From Flavobacterium shii (GTDB lineage: Bacteria > Bacteroidota > Bacteroidia > Flavobacteriales > Flavobacteriaceae), in contig NZ_JAOZEW010000012.1 in NCBI RefSeq assembly GCF_025847235.1, forward strand, positions 104,797 through 168,796: a DNA stretch of 64,000 nucleotides, given 5' to 3'. A program made the translations under genes and the position numbers. This document shows positions 41,645 to 51,200 of the stretch, in pieces. Every line of letters begins with the position of its first letter. Positions within the stretch are counted from its first letter, which is position 1. The notes beneath the pieces are model-generated. The model made no database searches. It was given only the letters and a program-made list of their open reading frames with translations, and was not told the origin of the DNA.

Positions 41645-42625
41645 TTAAACTAAGTAGAAAACTGTGAATACAAATACCCAAACTAAATCGACAAAGTGCC
41701 AGTATAAACCAACTTTCTCTACCATCTCGTAGCTTTTTCTTTTTTCGTAAGTACCTAACAATACATTAAAGAAAATAATAATATTGATGATAACTCCAGA
41801 GAACACGTGAAATCCGTGAAAACCTGTAATAAAGAAGAAGAAATCAGCAAACAATTTACTTCCGTATTCGTTTCTAGTTAGATTAGCACCTTCTACTACG
41901 TAGTGCGCTTGACTCAATCTTAATTCAGATTCTTCTCTAGAAAGGATAGTTTTTTGTTTTTCTTTAGTCAAAACTTCTGTTCTTACTAATAATTCAGGAT
42001 GTGCTTTAAAACCAGCCTGAACTTCGGCTACAGAATATGTAGGCAATGTTTCTGCATCGCTCATAAACCATTTCCCTTTATCTCTTGTCAAAGCTTCTCT
42101 TCCGTCTGGCAATTTCACAGCAAAATCAGCAAGAGCAACACGTTTACCGTCTTTATCCACAAACTGAAGTAAACTACCTCCTTTTGTTTCAACAGCACCG
42201 TATTCTCCTTTGATGAAGTTTTTCCACTCCCAAGCTTGTGATCCAACGAAAATCAAACCTCCAATAATAGTTAAGAACATGTATATTGCAACTTTGCTCT
42301 TTTTCAATTGATGACCCGCATCAACAGCCAAAACCATTGTTACAGATGAAAAAATCAAAATAAATGTCATTAAGGCGACATAATACATAGGGGCCGAAAC
42401 GCCATGCATAAAAGGGAAGTGAGTAAACACTTCATCAGCCAATGGCCAAGTTTCGATAAATTTAAATCTAGAAAAACCATAAGCTGCTAGAAATCCAGAG
42501 AACGTTAAGGCATCCGATACGATAAAAAACCACATCATCATTTTACCATAACTTGCTCCTAATGGCTCATTGCCGCCTCCCCAAGTTTTTTCTTCATTAT
42601 TTGCAGTAGTAACTGTCGCTTCCAT
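41645..42625 (-). CDS. Cytochrome c oxidase subunit III with large soluble insertion
   Basis: A 326-residue inner-membrane subunit. Helices near residues 28-50, 76-100, 112-132, 262-290 and 305-325 carry family motifs such as FFFITGFHGFHVFSGV and YWHFVDLVWVFVFTVFY. Between the third and fourth helices lies a hydrophilic block of about 115 residues (about 140-257), absent from mitochondrial-type subunit III, with DKDGKRVALADFAVKLPDGREALTRDKGKWF (abbreviated). It is the second of two tandem subunit III paralogues, 42 bases after the shorter one. Confidence 0.92.
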   Translation of the reverse strand: MEATVTTANNEEKTWGGGNEPLGASYGKMMMWFFIVSDALTFSGFLAAYGFSRFKFIETWPLADEVFTHFPFMHGVSAPMYYVALMTFILIFSSVTMVLAVDAGHQLKKSKVAIYMFLTIIGGLIFVGSQAWEWKNFIKGEYGAVETKGGSLLQFVDKDGKRVALADFAVKLPDGREALTRDKGKWFMSDAETLPTYSVAEVQAGFKAHPELLVRTEVLTKEKQKTILSREESELRLSQAHYVVEGANLTRNEYGSKLFADFFFFITGFHGFHVFSGVIINIIIFFNVLLGTYEKRKSYEMVEKVGLYWHFVDLVWVFVFTVFYLV

Positions 42626-42667
42626 AAAAGATATTCGTTAAAAAGTTCCCAAATTTACGTTTTTTTC

Positions 42668-43255
42668 TTATTTAAAGAAATATAAAAATAAAAATAAATA
42701 AACCCACAAGAAATCGAGAAAGTGCCAGTACATTGCACCTAGTTCTATTCCAAGAGTTTGAGTCGAATTGTATTTTTGTTTAAAATGATTATAAATTATA
42801 ATTAAAAGAGAAATTACGCCTCCAGCTAAATGAAACAGGTGTGTAACCGTCACTACATATAAAAAAGTAGTGGTTATTGAACTCCCTTCTCCAGTAAAAT
42901 AAAACCCATCTGCAACGATTTGTCCAAAACCTACGAATTGTAAAATCACAAATAAAATCCCTAGTGCTAAAGTAGTCAAAAGAAAACTAGTTGTTGCTTT
43001 TCTATTATCTTTTTGAATAGCTTTTTTAGCTAAATAAAAAGTAACACTACATCCCATAATCACCAAAGTACTATAATAAAATGCCGAAGGCAGCTGAAAG
43101 TCCTTCAACCAATCGGTTCTTGACTTACTCACTACAAAAGCACTCGTAAGCCCGGCAAACATCATGGTCATACTAACCATTGCGAACAATAAAATCAATT
43201 TAGATGACTTAGCACTCCTGGCTTTATTTTCATCTGCTGTCATTGTCATTTCCAT
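42668..43255 (-). CDS. Cytochrome c oxidase subunit III family protein (short paralogue)
   Basis: A 195-residue inner-membrane protein with five helices, close to CyoC length. Motifs include VTHLFHLAGGVISLLIIIYNHF and the C-terminal MYWHFLDFLWVYLFLFLYFF, the same end signature as the next gene. It directly follows ctaB with a 2-base gap. Two different subunit III proteins in tandem are common in Bacteroidota caa3-type clusters; subunits I and II are not in this window. Confidence 0.92.
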   Translation of the reverse strand: MEMTMTADENKARSAKSSKLILLFAMVSMTMMFAGLTSAFVVSKSRTDWLKDFQLPSAFYYSTLVIMGCSVTFYLAKKAIQKDNRKATTSFLLTTLALGILFVILQFVGFGQIVADGFYFTGEGSSITTTFLYVVTVTHLFHLAGGVISLLIIIYNHFKQKYNSTQTLGIELGAMYWHFLDFLWVYLFLFLYFFK

Positions 43256-43257
43256 AA

Positions 43258-44160
43258 CTATCTTAAAAATTTATCAAATATATAAATCAACTGCAACAAG
43301 GTAATATAAGAAACACTTACCAACATTAATGTTCGTGCAGCTTTGGCAGTTCTTAATTTATACAAACGAACTGCATAAAACAACATCCAAAGACCCAATA
43401 AGAACACTAGAGCTGCTGCTATTGGCGTAATATACAATTTACCTGTGTAACCTAATGCCGGTAAAAGCGAAGCTACAGTAAGCCATATTGTGTACAAAAT
43501 AATTTGTAACGCAGTTCCTTTATCTTTTTTCCCTGTTGGCAACATAAAAAAACCTGCTTTTTCATAATCCTCATACAAGAACCATCCAATTGCCCAGAAA
43601 TGTGGGAATTGCCAAAAAAACTGAATTAAAAACAATGTCCCTGCCTCAATACCAAAATCTCCTGTTGCAGCAACCCATCCCAACATAAATGGAATAGCTC
43701 CAGGAAAAGCACCTACAAAAACCGACAATGACGTCACTGTTTTTAAAGGCGTATAAACACTTGTATATAAGAATATAGAAATCGCACCAAACATTGCTGT
43801 TTTTGGATTGATTGTATAAAGTAAAGCTAATCCAATAATTGTAAGCAGACATGCTACAATTAAAGCCACTCTGGGTGACATACGACCTGAAGGCACCGGA
43901 CGATTCTTTGTCCTGTCCATTAAAGCATCAAGGTCTTTCTCAATAACTTGGTTAAAAGCATTTGAAGCTCCTACCATACAATATCCTCCGATTGCCAAAA
44001 CCAAAAGTACTGACCATTGAAACGGGTGTTCACTATCAAAACCAAGCAAATAACCGGCTATTGACGAGAACAAAACACTTACAGCGAGTCCTGCTTTTGT
44101 GATTTCTTTGAAATCATTAAAAATAGATTTAAGCGAAAGTGTATTTTGTGTTGCGTTCAA
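43258..44160 (-). CDS. ctaB: Protoheme IX farnesyltransferase (heme O synthase)
   Basis: UbiA-family prenyltransferase that farnesylates heme B to heme O for the oxidase. The 300-residue membrane protein has the catalytic Asp-rich motif NQVIEKDLDALMDRTKNRPVPSGR (about residues 66-89, given in parts), a second conserved loop YTPLKTVTSLSVFVGAFPGAIPFMLGW, and about nine helices. The start is TTG at 44160: no ATG is available near the conserved MNATQNTLSLKSIF opening, and a TACATTTG box lies upstream. It heads the oxidase cluster, so a weak start codon here may matter for heme supply. Confidence 0.93.
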   Translation of the reverse strand: MNATQNTLSLKSIFNDFKEITKAGLAVSVLFSSIAGYLLGFDSEHPFQWSVLLVLAIGGYCMVGASNAFNQVIEKDLDALMDRTKNRPVPSGRMSPRVALIVACLLTIIGLALLYTINPKTAMFGAISIFLYTSVYTPLKTVTSLSVFVGAFPGAIPFMLGWVAATGDFGIEAGTLFLIQFFWQFPHFWAIGWFLYEDYEKAGFFMLPTGKKDKGTALQIILYTIWLTVASLLPALGYTGKLYITPIAAALVFLLGLWMLFYAVRLYKLRTAKAARTLMLVSVSYITLLQLIYIFDKFLR

Positions 44161-44193
44161 TGCGTTATTATTTTTGTTTTTCTAAAACTGGTG

Positions 44194-44201
44194 CAAATGT
44201 A
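44194..44201 (-). promoter_or_regulatory. Putative -7 box of the ctaB-oxidase cluster
   Basis: On the minus strand TACATTTG, matching TAnnTTTG, 33 bases before the TTG start at 44160. The rest of the 157-base gap to remB holds nothing else I recognise. Confidence 0.5.
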
Positions 44202-44317
44202 CAAATTAGATTGCAGAATTCAGGATGCTAAAATTACATTTTTTCAAATGAAACCACCAAACACCCCTCAAAATCACCATAAAATGGAATCATCTGCAAA
44301 AAATCTTACTAAATATT

Positions 44318-46441
44318 CTAATAATCAAAATACCAATTAAAGACATCTGCTCTCAATCCTAAAGTAAACCATGTTGTACTTTGTTTAAAAGTAGTCGGTG
44401 TATTTTTAGTCGGATCAAAATTTCTATAAACTAAACTTCCGAAAAATTTTAAATTCGTAGCTGGATTAACCAAATATCCTGCTTGAAGGTCTGTAATAAA
44501 AACTGAGGTCTTATTCCCCTGCCCTACTTTTACTTCACTATCATAAGGCCTGTTAGCATCATAGCTTTTATAAATATTTGAGCCATAATTAAATGAATCT
44601 TCCGCAGTGTCAAAGTCCAAACCTCTGGTTCCCATTGTAATTTTTGCATCAGCAAAATATCTTCCTTTATGATAACGGGCAATTGCGATAAATTCTCTAA
44701 AATTCCCTCCCCATTGATGCCCCATACTTTGATTATTAGAACCATAATTTGTAATGGCAGCACTATGAGAATACACATAAGGACGTACATGATTATATTC
44801 CAATTGCATTAATAAATTAGGCACATGAAAAGCATTATAATATTTCGCACCTAACTGATAACCAAATTTATTTTTCCAACTATTATCTCCTTTTTTAACT
44901 TCTCCAAACGAGAATTCATCCAAAAGAAACTGACCATATAAATTAATCTGGTTATTCCATTTGTACTTACCAGTTAGCCCCAATAAAGCATTACCACTTC
45001 TGGAAGAAGAAGTAAACTCTACTGATCTGTAAAATATAATTGGATTAACAAATGCCATATCAAAACCTCTATTATTACTATCTGTCCACACTACCGATTC
45101 AAAGAAACCTAAATTCAATCGATTCGAAACATTCCAACTCAAATAATGATTTGCCATAAATTTACTGGCATATGTCTTATCAACCGTTACATCTGGCCTA
45201 ACATCTTTGAGCCACATATAAGTATTGGTATATTTAATTTTCCAAAAAGTAGTATTTATTTTAAAATACGGATATGGGCTCGCCCCATCACTCTCTAATA
45301 AAGACCTGTATCCATCTCCTATAAAGTTTCTTCCGTATCCTAATTGAAGATTAAAAAATTTACTTGGTGTATATGTTAAATTTGCTTCTGCAGAAGGAAA
45401 ATCATAGGAATTTGTTTTAAAATCCTTTGCAATTCCAATACCCGGAATTATTGCCGGATTCCCTCCAGACGGCTTTATAGATTCGGCATAATTATTATAA
45501 TAATCTGCAAATCTTCCCTGGCTTTCAAAAACGGTTGCTGTAAAATTAAGCTCTTTACCCAATCCCCCTCTAAAATTTAGAGCACGAGTATTTACATAAG
45601 TATAAGAAACATCGCTTTTTGTATCTTTCCCTACTTGCAAGTCCATAATAGCATTTAATGTAAACCAATAATCTTCGCCTTCGATTTCGACCAAACTCTC
45701 GTTCCAAAGCTTGCGCCCCCACCAACTCGAAACATTCTTTTTAAGCGATTCATTTACTGCTTTAAGATTATAATATTTCGAAACCTCTGCATATGTATAT
45801 GGTTTTGAAGCTGTATGATTATTAGTACCCACTCTATTTAATGCTCCATCAAATTGCGCATAATAACTATGAGAAAAAGGAATATTCAAATGACTTTCAA
45901 ACTCAGGATTTGTGTACTTTTTATAAACTATACTATCTAACTCTGTCAAGGGCTTTTTATCTGGTTGTATAATTTTAGACGCCGCTATTGCTTCTTCAGA
46001 AATCTGATTAGCGGTTTTTAACGGTATATTAATTACGATAGTATATTTAGAATAAGTTGGTTTCCCATCATATGTAGAAGGCTTAACTTTGGGAAACAAT
46101 GCAAAAACACGCTTGGTCTCTTGTACTAATTCATCATTATTAGCATTAACATAAATAACTTTGAACGCTCCGTTTCCATCAACTTCAAAAAGCACTTTTA
46201 CATCTCCTCTATAATTATTTTGCTTAAGATTTGATGGGATTTTAAAATTTTGATATATAAAATTCTGCGTTTCATTATAAAAACAACTCTCCAATGCCTT
46301 TGTTTTTAAATTTTCACAATTTGGAAAAATTGGAAATTCTTCAGAAGTAAAACCTGGTTGAATTGTTAATTTATTTGTTTCCTGAGAAACTGCAAGCAAT
46401 GAGTAAAATGTTATAAGAAAAGTTAAGAAACCCTTATTCAT
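44318..46441 (-). CDS. remB: Gliding motility protein RemB-like, outer-membrane barrel with TonB-C-like N-terminal domain
   Basis: A 707-residue secreted protein; signal peptide MNKGFLTFLITFYSLLAVSQ. I use ATG 46441 rather than an in-frame start at 46495, which overlaps deoC. Residues 36-141 resemble a TonB C-terminal domain: FPNCE, a second Cys53, FKIP, RGDVKVLFEVDGNG, GKPTYSKYTIVINIP. The remainder (about 190-707) is a Wzi/capsule-assembly-like beta-barrel ending LGLRADVFNWYFDY. The neighbourhood sprA-gcvH-vanZ-deoC-remB matches the arrangement I recall from F. johnsoniae (sprA Fjoh_1653, remB Fjoh_1657), which supports the name. Confidence 0.8.
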   Translation of the reverse strand: MNKGFLTFLITFYSLLAVSQETNKLTIQPGFTSEEFPIFPNCENLKTKALESCFYNETQNFIYQNFKIPSNLKQNNYRGDVKVLFEVDGNGAFKVIYVNANNDELVQETKRVFALFPKVKPSTYDGKPTYSKYTIVINIPLKTANQISEEAIAASKIIQPDKKPLTELDSIVYKKYTNPEFESHLNIPFSHSYYAQFDGALNRVGTNNHTASKPYTYAEVSKYYNLKAVNESLKKNVSSWWGRKLWNESLVEIEGEDYWFTLNAIMDLQVGKDTKSDVSYTYVNTRALNFRGGLGKELNFTATVFESQGRFADYYNNYAESIKPSGGNPAIIPGIGIAKDFKTNSYDFPSAEANLTYTPSKFFNLQLGYGRNFIGDGYRSLLESDGASPYPYFKINTTFWKIKYTNTYMWLKDVRPDVTVDKTYASKFMANHYLSWNVSNRLNLGFFESVVWTDSNNRGFDMAFVNPIIFYRSVEFTSSSRSGNALLGLTGKYKWNNQINLYGQFLLDEFSFGEVKKGDNSWKNKFGYQLGAKYYNAFHVPNLLMQLEYNHVRPYVYSHSAAITNYGSNNQSMGHQWGGNFREFIAIARYHKGRYFADAKITMGTRGLDFDTAEDSFNYGSNIYKSYDANRPYDSEVKVGQGNKTSVFITDLQAGYLVNPATNLKFFGSLVYRNFDPTKNTPTTFKQSTTWFTLGLRADVFNWYFDY

Positions 46442-46460
46442 AATGGTTTTGGTTGTAAAT

Positions 46461-47204
46461 TTAATATTGATTTTCCGAAGTTTCTCCATTCGCAATTGCT
46501 TTAGCGTTCGAAGTACCTATGCGCTTAACTCCTAACTCAACCATCTTAATTGCTTCATCATATGACCGCACCCCTCCAGCTGCTTTTACAGGAAGTGGCG
46601 AAGCATTTTCCAGCATCATAATTATTGTAGAGATCGTAGCCCCATTTGGTAAATTATTTTCTGTTTTATAAAAACCCGTAGATGATTTTACAAATACAGA
46701 ACTATAATCTTCCTCTTCAAAGTTTTGAATAATTATATTTTTAATCAATGCCGACAACTGTATAATTTCTTTATCATTGAGCGCAGCCACTTCGATAATC
46801 CATTTTACAACTTTATTATTTGACAATCCCAGTCGCGTACATTCCAGAATTTCATTTTTTACTAAATCAATTTCCCCATTTTTAAAAGCCTTATAGTTAC
46901 ACACGAAATCCAAGTCATCTGCTCCATTATTTATAGCCAATTTTGCCTCGGCAAGTTTTTCTTCCAAAGAAGACTTTCCTTCCGGGAAATCAATTACTGT
47001 TCCTATCAAAAGATTAGACTTAGCATCCGAAATCCTTTTTTTAGCCAAACTAACTTTATCGGGACGAATCATTATCAATTTAAATTGTTCGGCTATTGCC
47101 TCTTCAATTGCTTTTTCGACTATATGTGTGTTTTCAGCTTCACTTAATCCGGCTTGATCCGCAGTTTTTAAATATGTCGAATCTAAATATTGTCTAATAT
47201 TCAT
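46461..47204 (-). CDS. deoC: Deoxyribose-phosphate aldolase
   Basis: Class I aldolase that splits 2-deoxyribose 5-phosphate into glyceraldehyde 3-phosphate and acetaldehyde. The 247-residue TIM barrel has the Schiff-base Lys173 in VFVKSSTGF, the acidic GADDLDFV segment (about 94-101) and the phosphate site PVKAAGGVRSYDEA. ATG 47204 gives the conserved MNIRQYLDSTYLK start; longer in-frame starts add unconserved residues. It ends 19 bases before remB and is probably co-transcribed with it. No nucleoside phosphorylase gene is adjacent. Confidence 0.94.
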   Translation of the reverse strand: MNIRQYLDSTYLKTADQAGLSEAENTHIVEKAIEEAIAEQFKLIMIRPDKVSLAKKRISDAKSNLLIGTVIDFPEGKSSLEEKLAEAKLAINNGADDLDFVCNYKAFKNGEIDLVKNEILECTRLGLSNNKVVKWIIEVAALNDKEIIQLSALIKNIIIQNFEEEDYSSVFVKSSTGFYKTENNLPNGATISTIIMMLENASPLPVKAAGGVRSYDEAIKMVELGVKRIGTSNAKAIANGETSENQY

Positions 47205-47244
47205 GGGTATATAATAAAATGATTGTATTAAATCCTGTAGTAGG

Positions 47245-47252
47245 CAAAAATA
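47245..47252 (-). promoter_or_regulatory. Putative -7 box of deoC-remB
   Basis: On the minus strand TATTTTTG, matching TAnnTTTG, 40 bases before the deoC ATG and downstream of the terminator at 47341-47360. Confidence 0.4.
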
Positions 47253-47340
47253 CATTTTATATTGAGATATGCTTAGAATTAACATCCACTTTTAACCAAG
47301 CATCAAAATAGTCTTTGTCCCGTAGTTCTAAAAAACAAAA

Positions 47341-47360
47341 AATCCCACCGAAGTGGGATT
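47341..47360 (-). terminator. Intrinsic terminator after the gcvH-vanZ pair
   Basis: Perfect eight-base arms aatcccac (47341-47348) and gtgggatt (47353-47360); on the minus strand the loop is ttcg, a stable tetraloop, and a T-run follows. It lies 2 bases past the vanZ-like stop. Confidence 0.9.
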
Positions 47361-47362
47361 TT

Positions 47363-47749
47363 TTAATTTACTATTTTAGAGATTAATCTCTTAAATAAAA
47401 GCACAGCAATTATTGCTGATGTTGCTCCTATTGAATTTGCTAAAAAATCCATCATGTCGGCACTTCTTGTCAAAGTATATTCACTTTGTAAAATCTCTAT
47501 TGTAATTCCAAAAAAAACTGAAAAAACAAATGAAACAAGCAACGGTTTGTAATTGTTTTTACTTTTAAATTGTTTTTTCAAAAACAAAAACCATAAAAGT
47601 GTGAAGCCAAAATAAAAACAAAAATGAACTAATTTATCTATGTTTGGAATATTTACAGCAGGAATATTACTTGACTCAGTTAAACAAAGAAAAACAATAA
47701 TCCCAGTCCACAATAAAGCCGAGCATAAAAAAAATATTTGTTTAAGCAC
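47363..47749 (-). CDS. VanZ-family membrane protein
   Basis: A 128-residue inner-membrane protein with four helices and the family motif [19 protein letters not shown], plus [25 protein letters not shown] near the C-terminus, both standard for VanZ-like proteins. Distant VanZ gives low-level teicoplanin resistance, but in Gram-negatives the role is unknown. The only usable start is GTG 47749, inside the gcvH stop region, giving an 8-base overlap and likely translational coupling to gcvH. Confidence 0.88.
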   Translation of the reverse strand: MLKQIFFLCSALLWTGIIVFLCLTESSNIPAVNIPNIDKLVHFCFYFGFTLLWFLFLKKQFKSKNNYKPLLVSFVFSVFFGITIEILQSEYTLTRSADMMDFLANSIGATSAIIAVLLFKRLISKIVN

Positions 47750-48122
47750 CTATTAATCCTTTATAAGCTTCATCAGATAATAACGAATCTAATTCTGCAG
47801 TGTTTGAAATTCTAATTTTAATCATCCATCCAGCACCGTAAGGATCTGAATTTACAGTTTCTGGAGAACTTTCCAAACTGTCATTAAAAGCAATAATTTC
47901 GCCAGATAAAGGCAAAAATAAATCTGAAACTGTTTTTACAGCTTCAACTGTTCCAAAAACCTCATCCTTATCAAGTGTTTGATCTAAAGTTTCCACTTCA
48001 ACATATACGATATCTCCTAATTCCTTTTGAGCGAAATGTGTAATTCCTACTGTTGCAACATCGCCTTCGATACTAACCCATTCGTGATCTTTTGTGTACT
48101 TTAAATTTGCTGGTATATTCAT
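47742..48122 (-). CDS. gcvH: Glycine cleavage system H protein
   Basis: Lipoyl-carrying shuttle protein of the glycine cleavage complex. The 126-residue product has the lipoylation site Lys63 in [10 protein letters not shown] and the standard flanks [28 protein letters not shown] (in parts) and [13 protein letters not shown]. Length is normal. gcvT and gcvP are not nearby. It sits between sprA and the vanZ-like gene on the same strand, with a TACATTTG box 43 bases upstream. Confidence 0.96.
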   Translation of the reverse strand: MNIPANLKYTKDHEWVSIEGDVATVGITHFAQKELGDIVYVEVETLDQTLDKDEVFGTVEAVKTVSDLFLPLSGEIIAFNDSLESSPETVNSDPYGAGWMIKIRISNTAELDSLLSDEAYKGLIGA

Positions 48123-48164
48123 AATAAATACTTATTGATAATTGATAATTTAATTTTAATAGGG

Positions 48165-48172
48165 CAAATGTA
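48165..48172 (-). promoter_or_regulatory. Putative -7 box of gcvH-vanZ
   Basis: On the minus strand TACATTTG, matching TAnnTTTG, 43 bases before the gcvH ATG and inside the 87-base gap after sprA. The gap also holds a small attgataattgataatt repeat. Confidence 0.45.
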
Positions 48173-48209
48173 ATAATCTTCTAATCAAATTCTGTTTAGA
48201 ATCGAAAAT

Positions 48210-51200
48210 TTAATTTCCGAAATTATACCTAATTGTAAATCCTGATCGAATATTTGTCAAAGGATACGAAGTCGAAATAACTGCTTTGGAGAAAGAATGA
48301 TCATAATAGAAAATTGCTGTCAGATTTTTACTAAATGAGTAATCAGCCGTAATTTTCACCGACCAGATATTTTGTCCCGCAGCAAGTTGATTGTTATCAT
48401 AATCTAAATAACGCACCAAAGTCTGATTATTTCTATATGACAAATCTCCTTTTATATTGATATCACTTTTTATAATTCCTGTAGGGCTATCCGCAAGTGT
48501 AGATGAGAAAATCACATCTTTAATACGATATCCTAATCCCACTATATATTCCATTCCTTTAACTTCGGTCAATAAATTATTATCAAAACTCATTGATAAA
48601 GCTCTGTCTTTTTTAATTTCCGTAAGCACTTTTAATGAACTTTTCAATTCAAAATCCATTCGGATTAATGGACTAAATTGTTCCACTAAATTGACATTGG
48701 ACATGATTGTTGCATTAAAAAAGTTACCACTCGGGTCTAAACCTCCGGGGTTTTTATCATATTCAAAATTCGAACGATATTGATTAATCGTATAGGATGC
48801 TCTATAATTATGCTGCAATGAAAAACGCTTAAACTTGTCTTTGAAATATTTGTAACGCATCAATCCATTATATTTTATACTCCAGTTTGGAAGAGGAAAA
48901 CTTCTAAAAAGCCCTAAAGACGCATTTGACGCATCACCTCCTGAATATGCGGCAAGGAATGCCGGAAGCAATACTGCCTGATTATTTTTACCATATCCTT
49001 TAGGAAATCCATCTGTATCAAGATTACCTGGATTAGTAATGTCAATTCCTTGTTGTGTCGCCAATCGATTAGCAACTATGAGACGATTTGATCTAAAATC
49101 ATCAAATGCCGATGATGAATTCTCATCACTTGTTGAAAAAGATGTCTTTATCAAAATAGTAGAAATAGAGAAAATACCATAACTATAAGGAGACCTTGAA
49201 TGATATAGTCCCGTTTCATCAACATCATATTGCTCGGAGTAATTGGAAGAATAAGCACGATCTGCACTCAAATCTATTTTCAAATCCGGCAATAGGTCAA
49301 TATTAGCTGTTGCCTTAAACATTTTATTGGTTACTTGCGAATAACTCTGATTAAATTCCTGATAATTAGTCAACCAACCACTTTTTGCAGCTTCATAACG
49401 AACATCATCCTGACTACCAAAGATAAATCCTAAAGAAGGACGCGATGAACCCAAAAACCCAACACTTGGTGTATATCCAGGCAAAACAGTTCCGCTATTA
49501 ACAGTATAATTAACCTGAATGTTTTTTATACTAGTCACCATTCCCATTAAACCATCATGGAATGCACTATTTATCACCAATGGCTGATTTGTATTTACTA
49601 CTTTCTCACCTGGCTTAGGAATTGTTGGTTTTGCTTTAGGAAGGGCTTTAGCACCACCTTTATTAAGTCCTAAATACTTATAAAGTGTGTTCATATTCAT
49701 TGTTGCAGTCAAAGTATTTGAATTTGCATTTTGAACTGTATTTCCTAAATCATATGTATTCCCGCTAGCATCTTCATATTTAGACAAAGCCTCAGATGTA
49801 CGTTGCCAACTATAATCTCCTGTATAAGAATAATTAGCTTTTAAAAATCCTAATACCGGAATTTTATATAATGGTATTTCATAATTCAATACCAATTGTT
49901 GCATATGCTGATTTGGCGTACCAATATCCCAATAACTATCCCATATAGTAAAACTCTCTATTGGCTCATTATCAGCATTCATATAATTTTTAACGATATT
50001 ATTAGACGAAGCCGTATAGTTTAATTTCAACGATTTAGTCAGATTAAAATTAAATCCATATTGATAATTGAACGCAAAATTTCGTCTATACATTGGATCC
50101 AATCCAATACCTTCAACATCTACTTGTCTAAATTGTTGACGATTATATTGTCTTATAATATTTGTATTAAACGATATATTAGAAGGTAAATAATTAAAAT
50201 TAAAATCACTTAATAATTTCCAATAATCACTTTTCTTAAAAAATTTACTTTTCTTAAATGGCTCAACTGTTTTTGGCTGAAAACTATAAGCATAATTTAC
50301 AGTTGTACTAGATTGTTGATCTACGTAACTTTCAATTTCATAATCATGACGTTCTACTTCGTTATAGGATTGTGAAAAAGTGAAATTTTCAGGATCATAT
50401 ACATGTTGTTTCTGGTCTGCTGCTCTGTCTTTTCTAACTCCAATAAAGTTAATACTTCTACGCTTTGTATAATCAATAGCGCGATTTTTAATATTAGCTT
50501 TTGCATCAGCATCAGTAGTAACATCCAATAACTGTTGCAGTTTAATATCCTGATTAAACGGATCATACTCTGGCGTTATCGTTTCTTCCCCGACAGCATA
50601 ATTAAATGGTAAATTAATTCCCCATTTATGAGGCATTAACTTCCCTAAATTCATGTTAGTAACAATATTATATTGCTGAATATCTTCACGGCTTCTTTCA
50701 TTTGGACCTTGCTCTAATGAACCAAATCCGATGGTACTTTTTCTACCTGTGGCAGATACAGTAGCAAAATCGGCAAAATTAGTATCCAGATTCAACACAG
50801 CTGCCATACCACCTTTATTATCCATCTCAGCCAAACGCAATTCGTTAAACCAAACTTCTCCTTTAATGTCCTGATGTGTTTCGCTATTTTTTACACCAAC
50901 CATTAAATTTCGAACCAATCCAAAATTAGGATTTCCTTTAATCCCCAGTCTCAATTTACTATCTCCATCACCACCCGACTTGGTCACATCATCATCCGGA
51001 TAATAAATCCCGTCAAGCGGAAGTGTATTAGGATCGATGCTCATTGCCTGAATCTTCATTTGTGTCAATAATGACAATGCCAAATCAATATTATTATCTT
51101 CTGGCCAAACTACTTCGGCACTTAAAGGAGAGCAATTTGTTCCTGTTGTAGATGTTGGAATTGTTACTTTTAAAGGAATTTCAATTTGATAGAAATTCTG

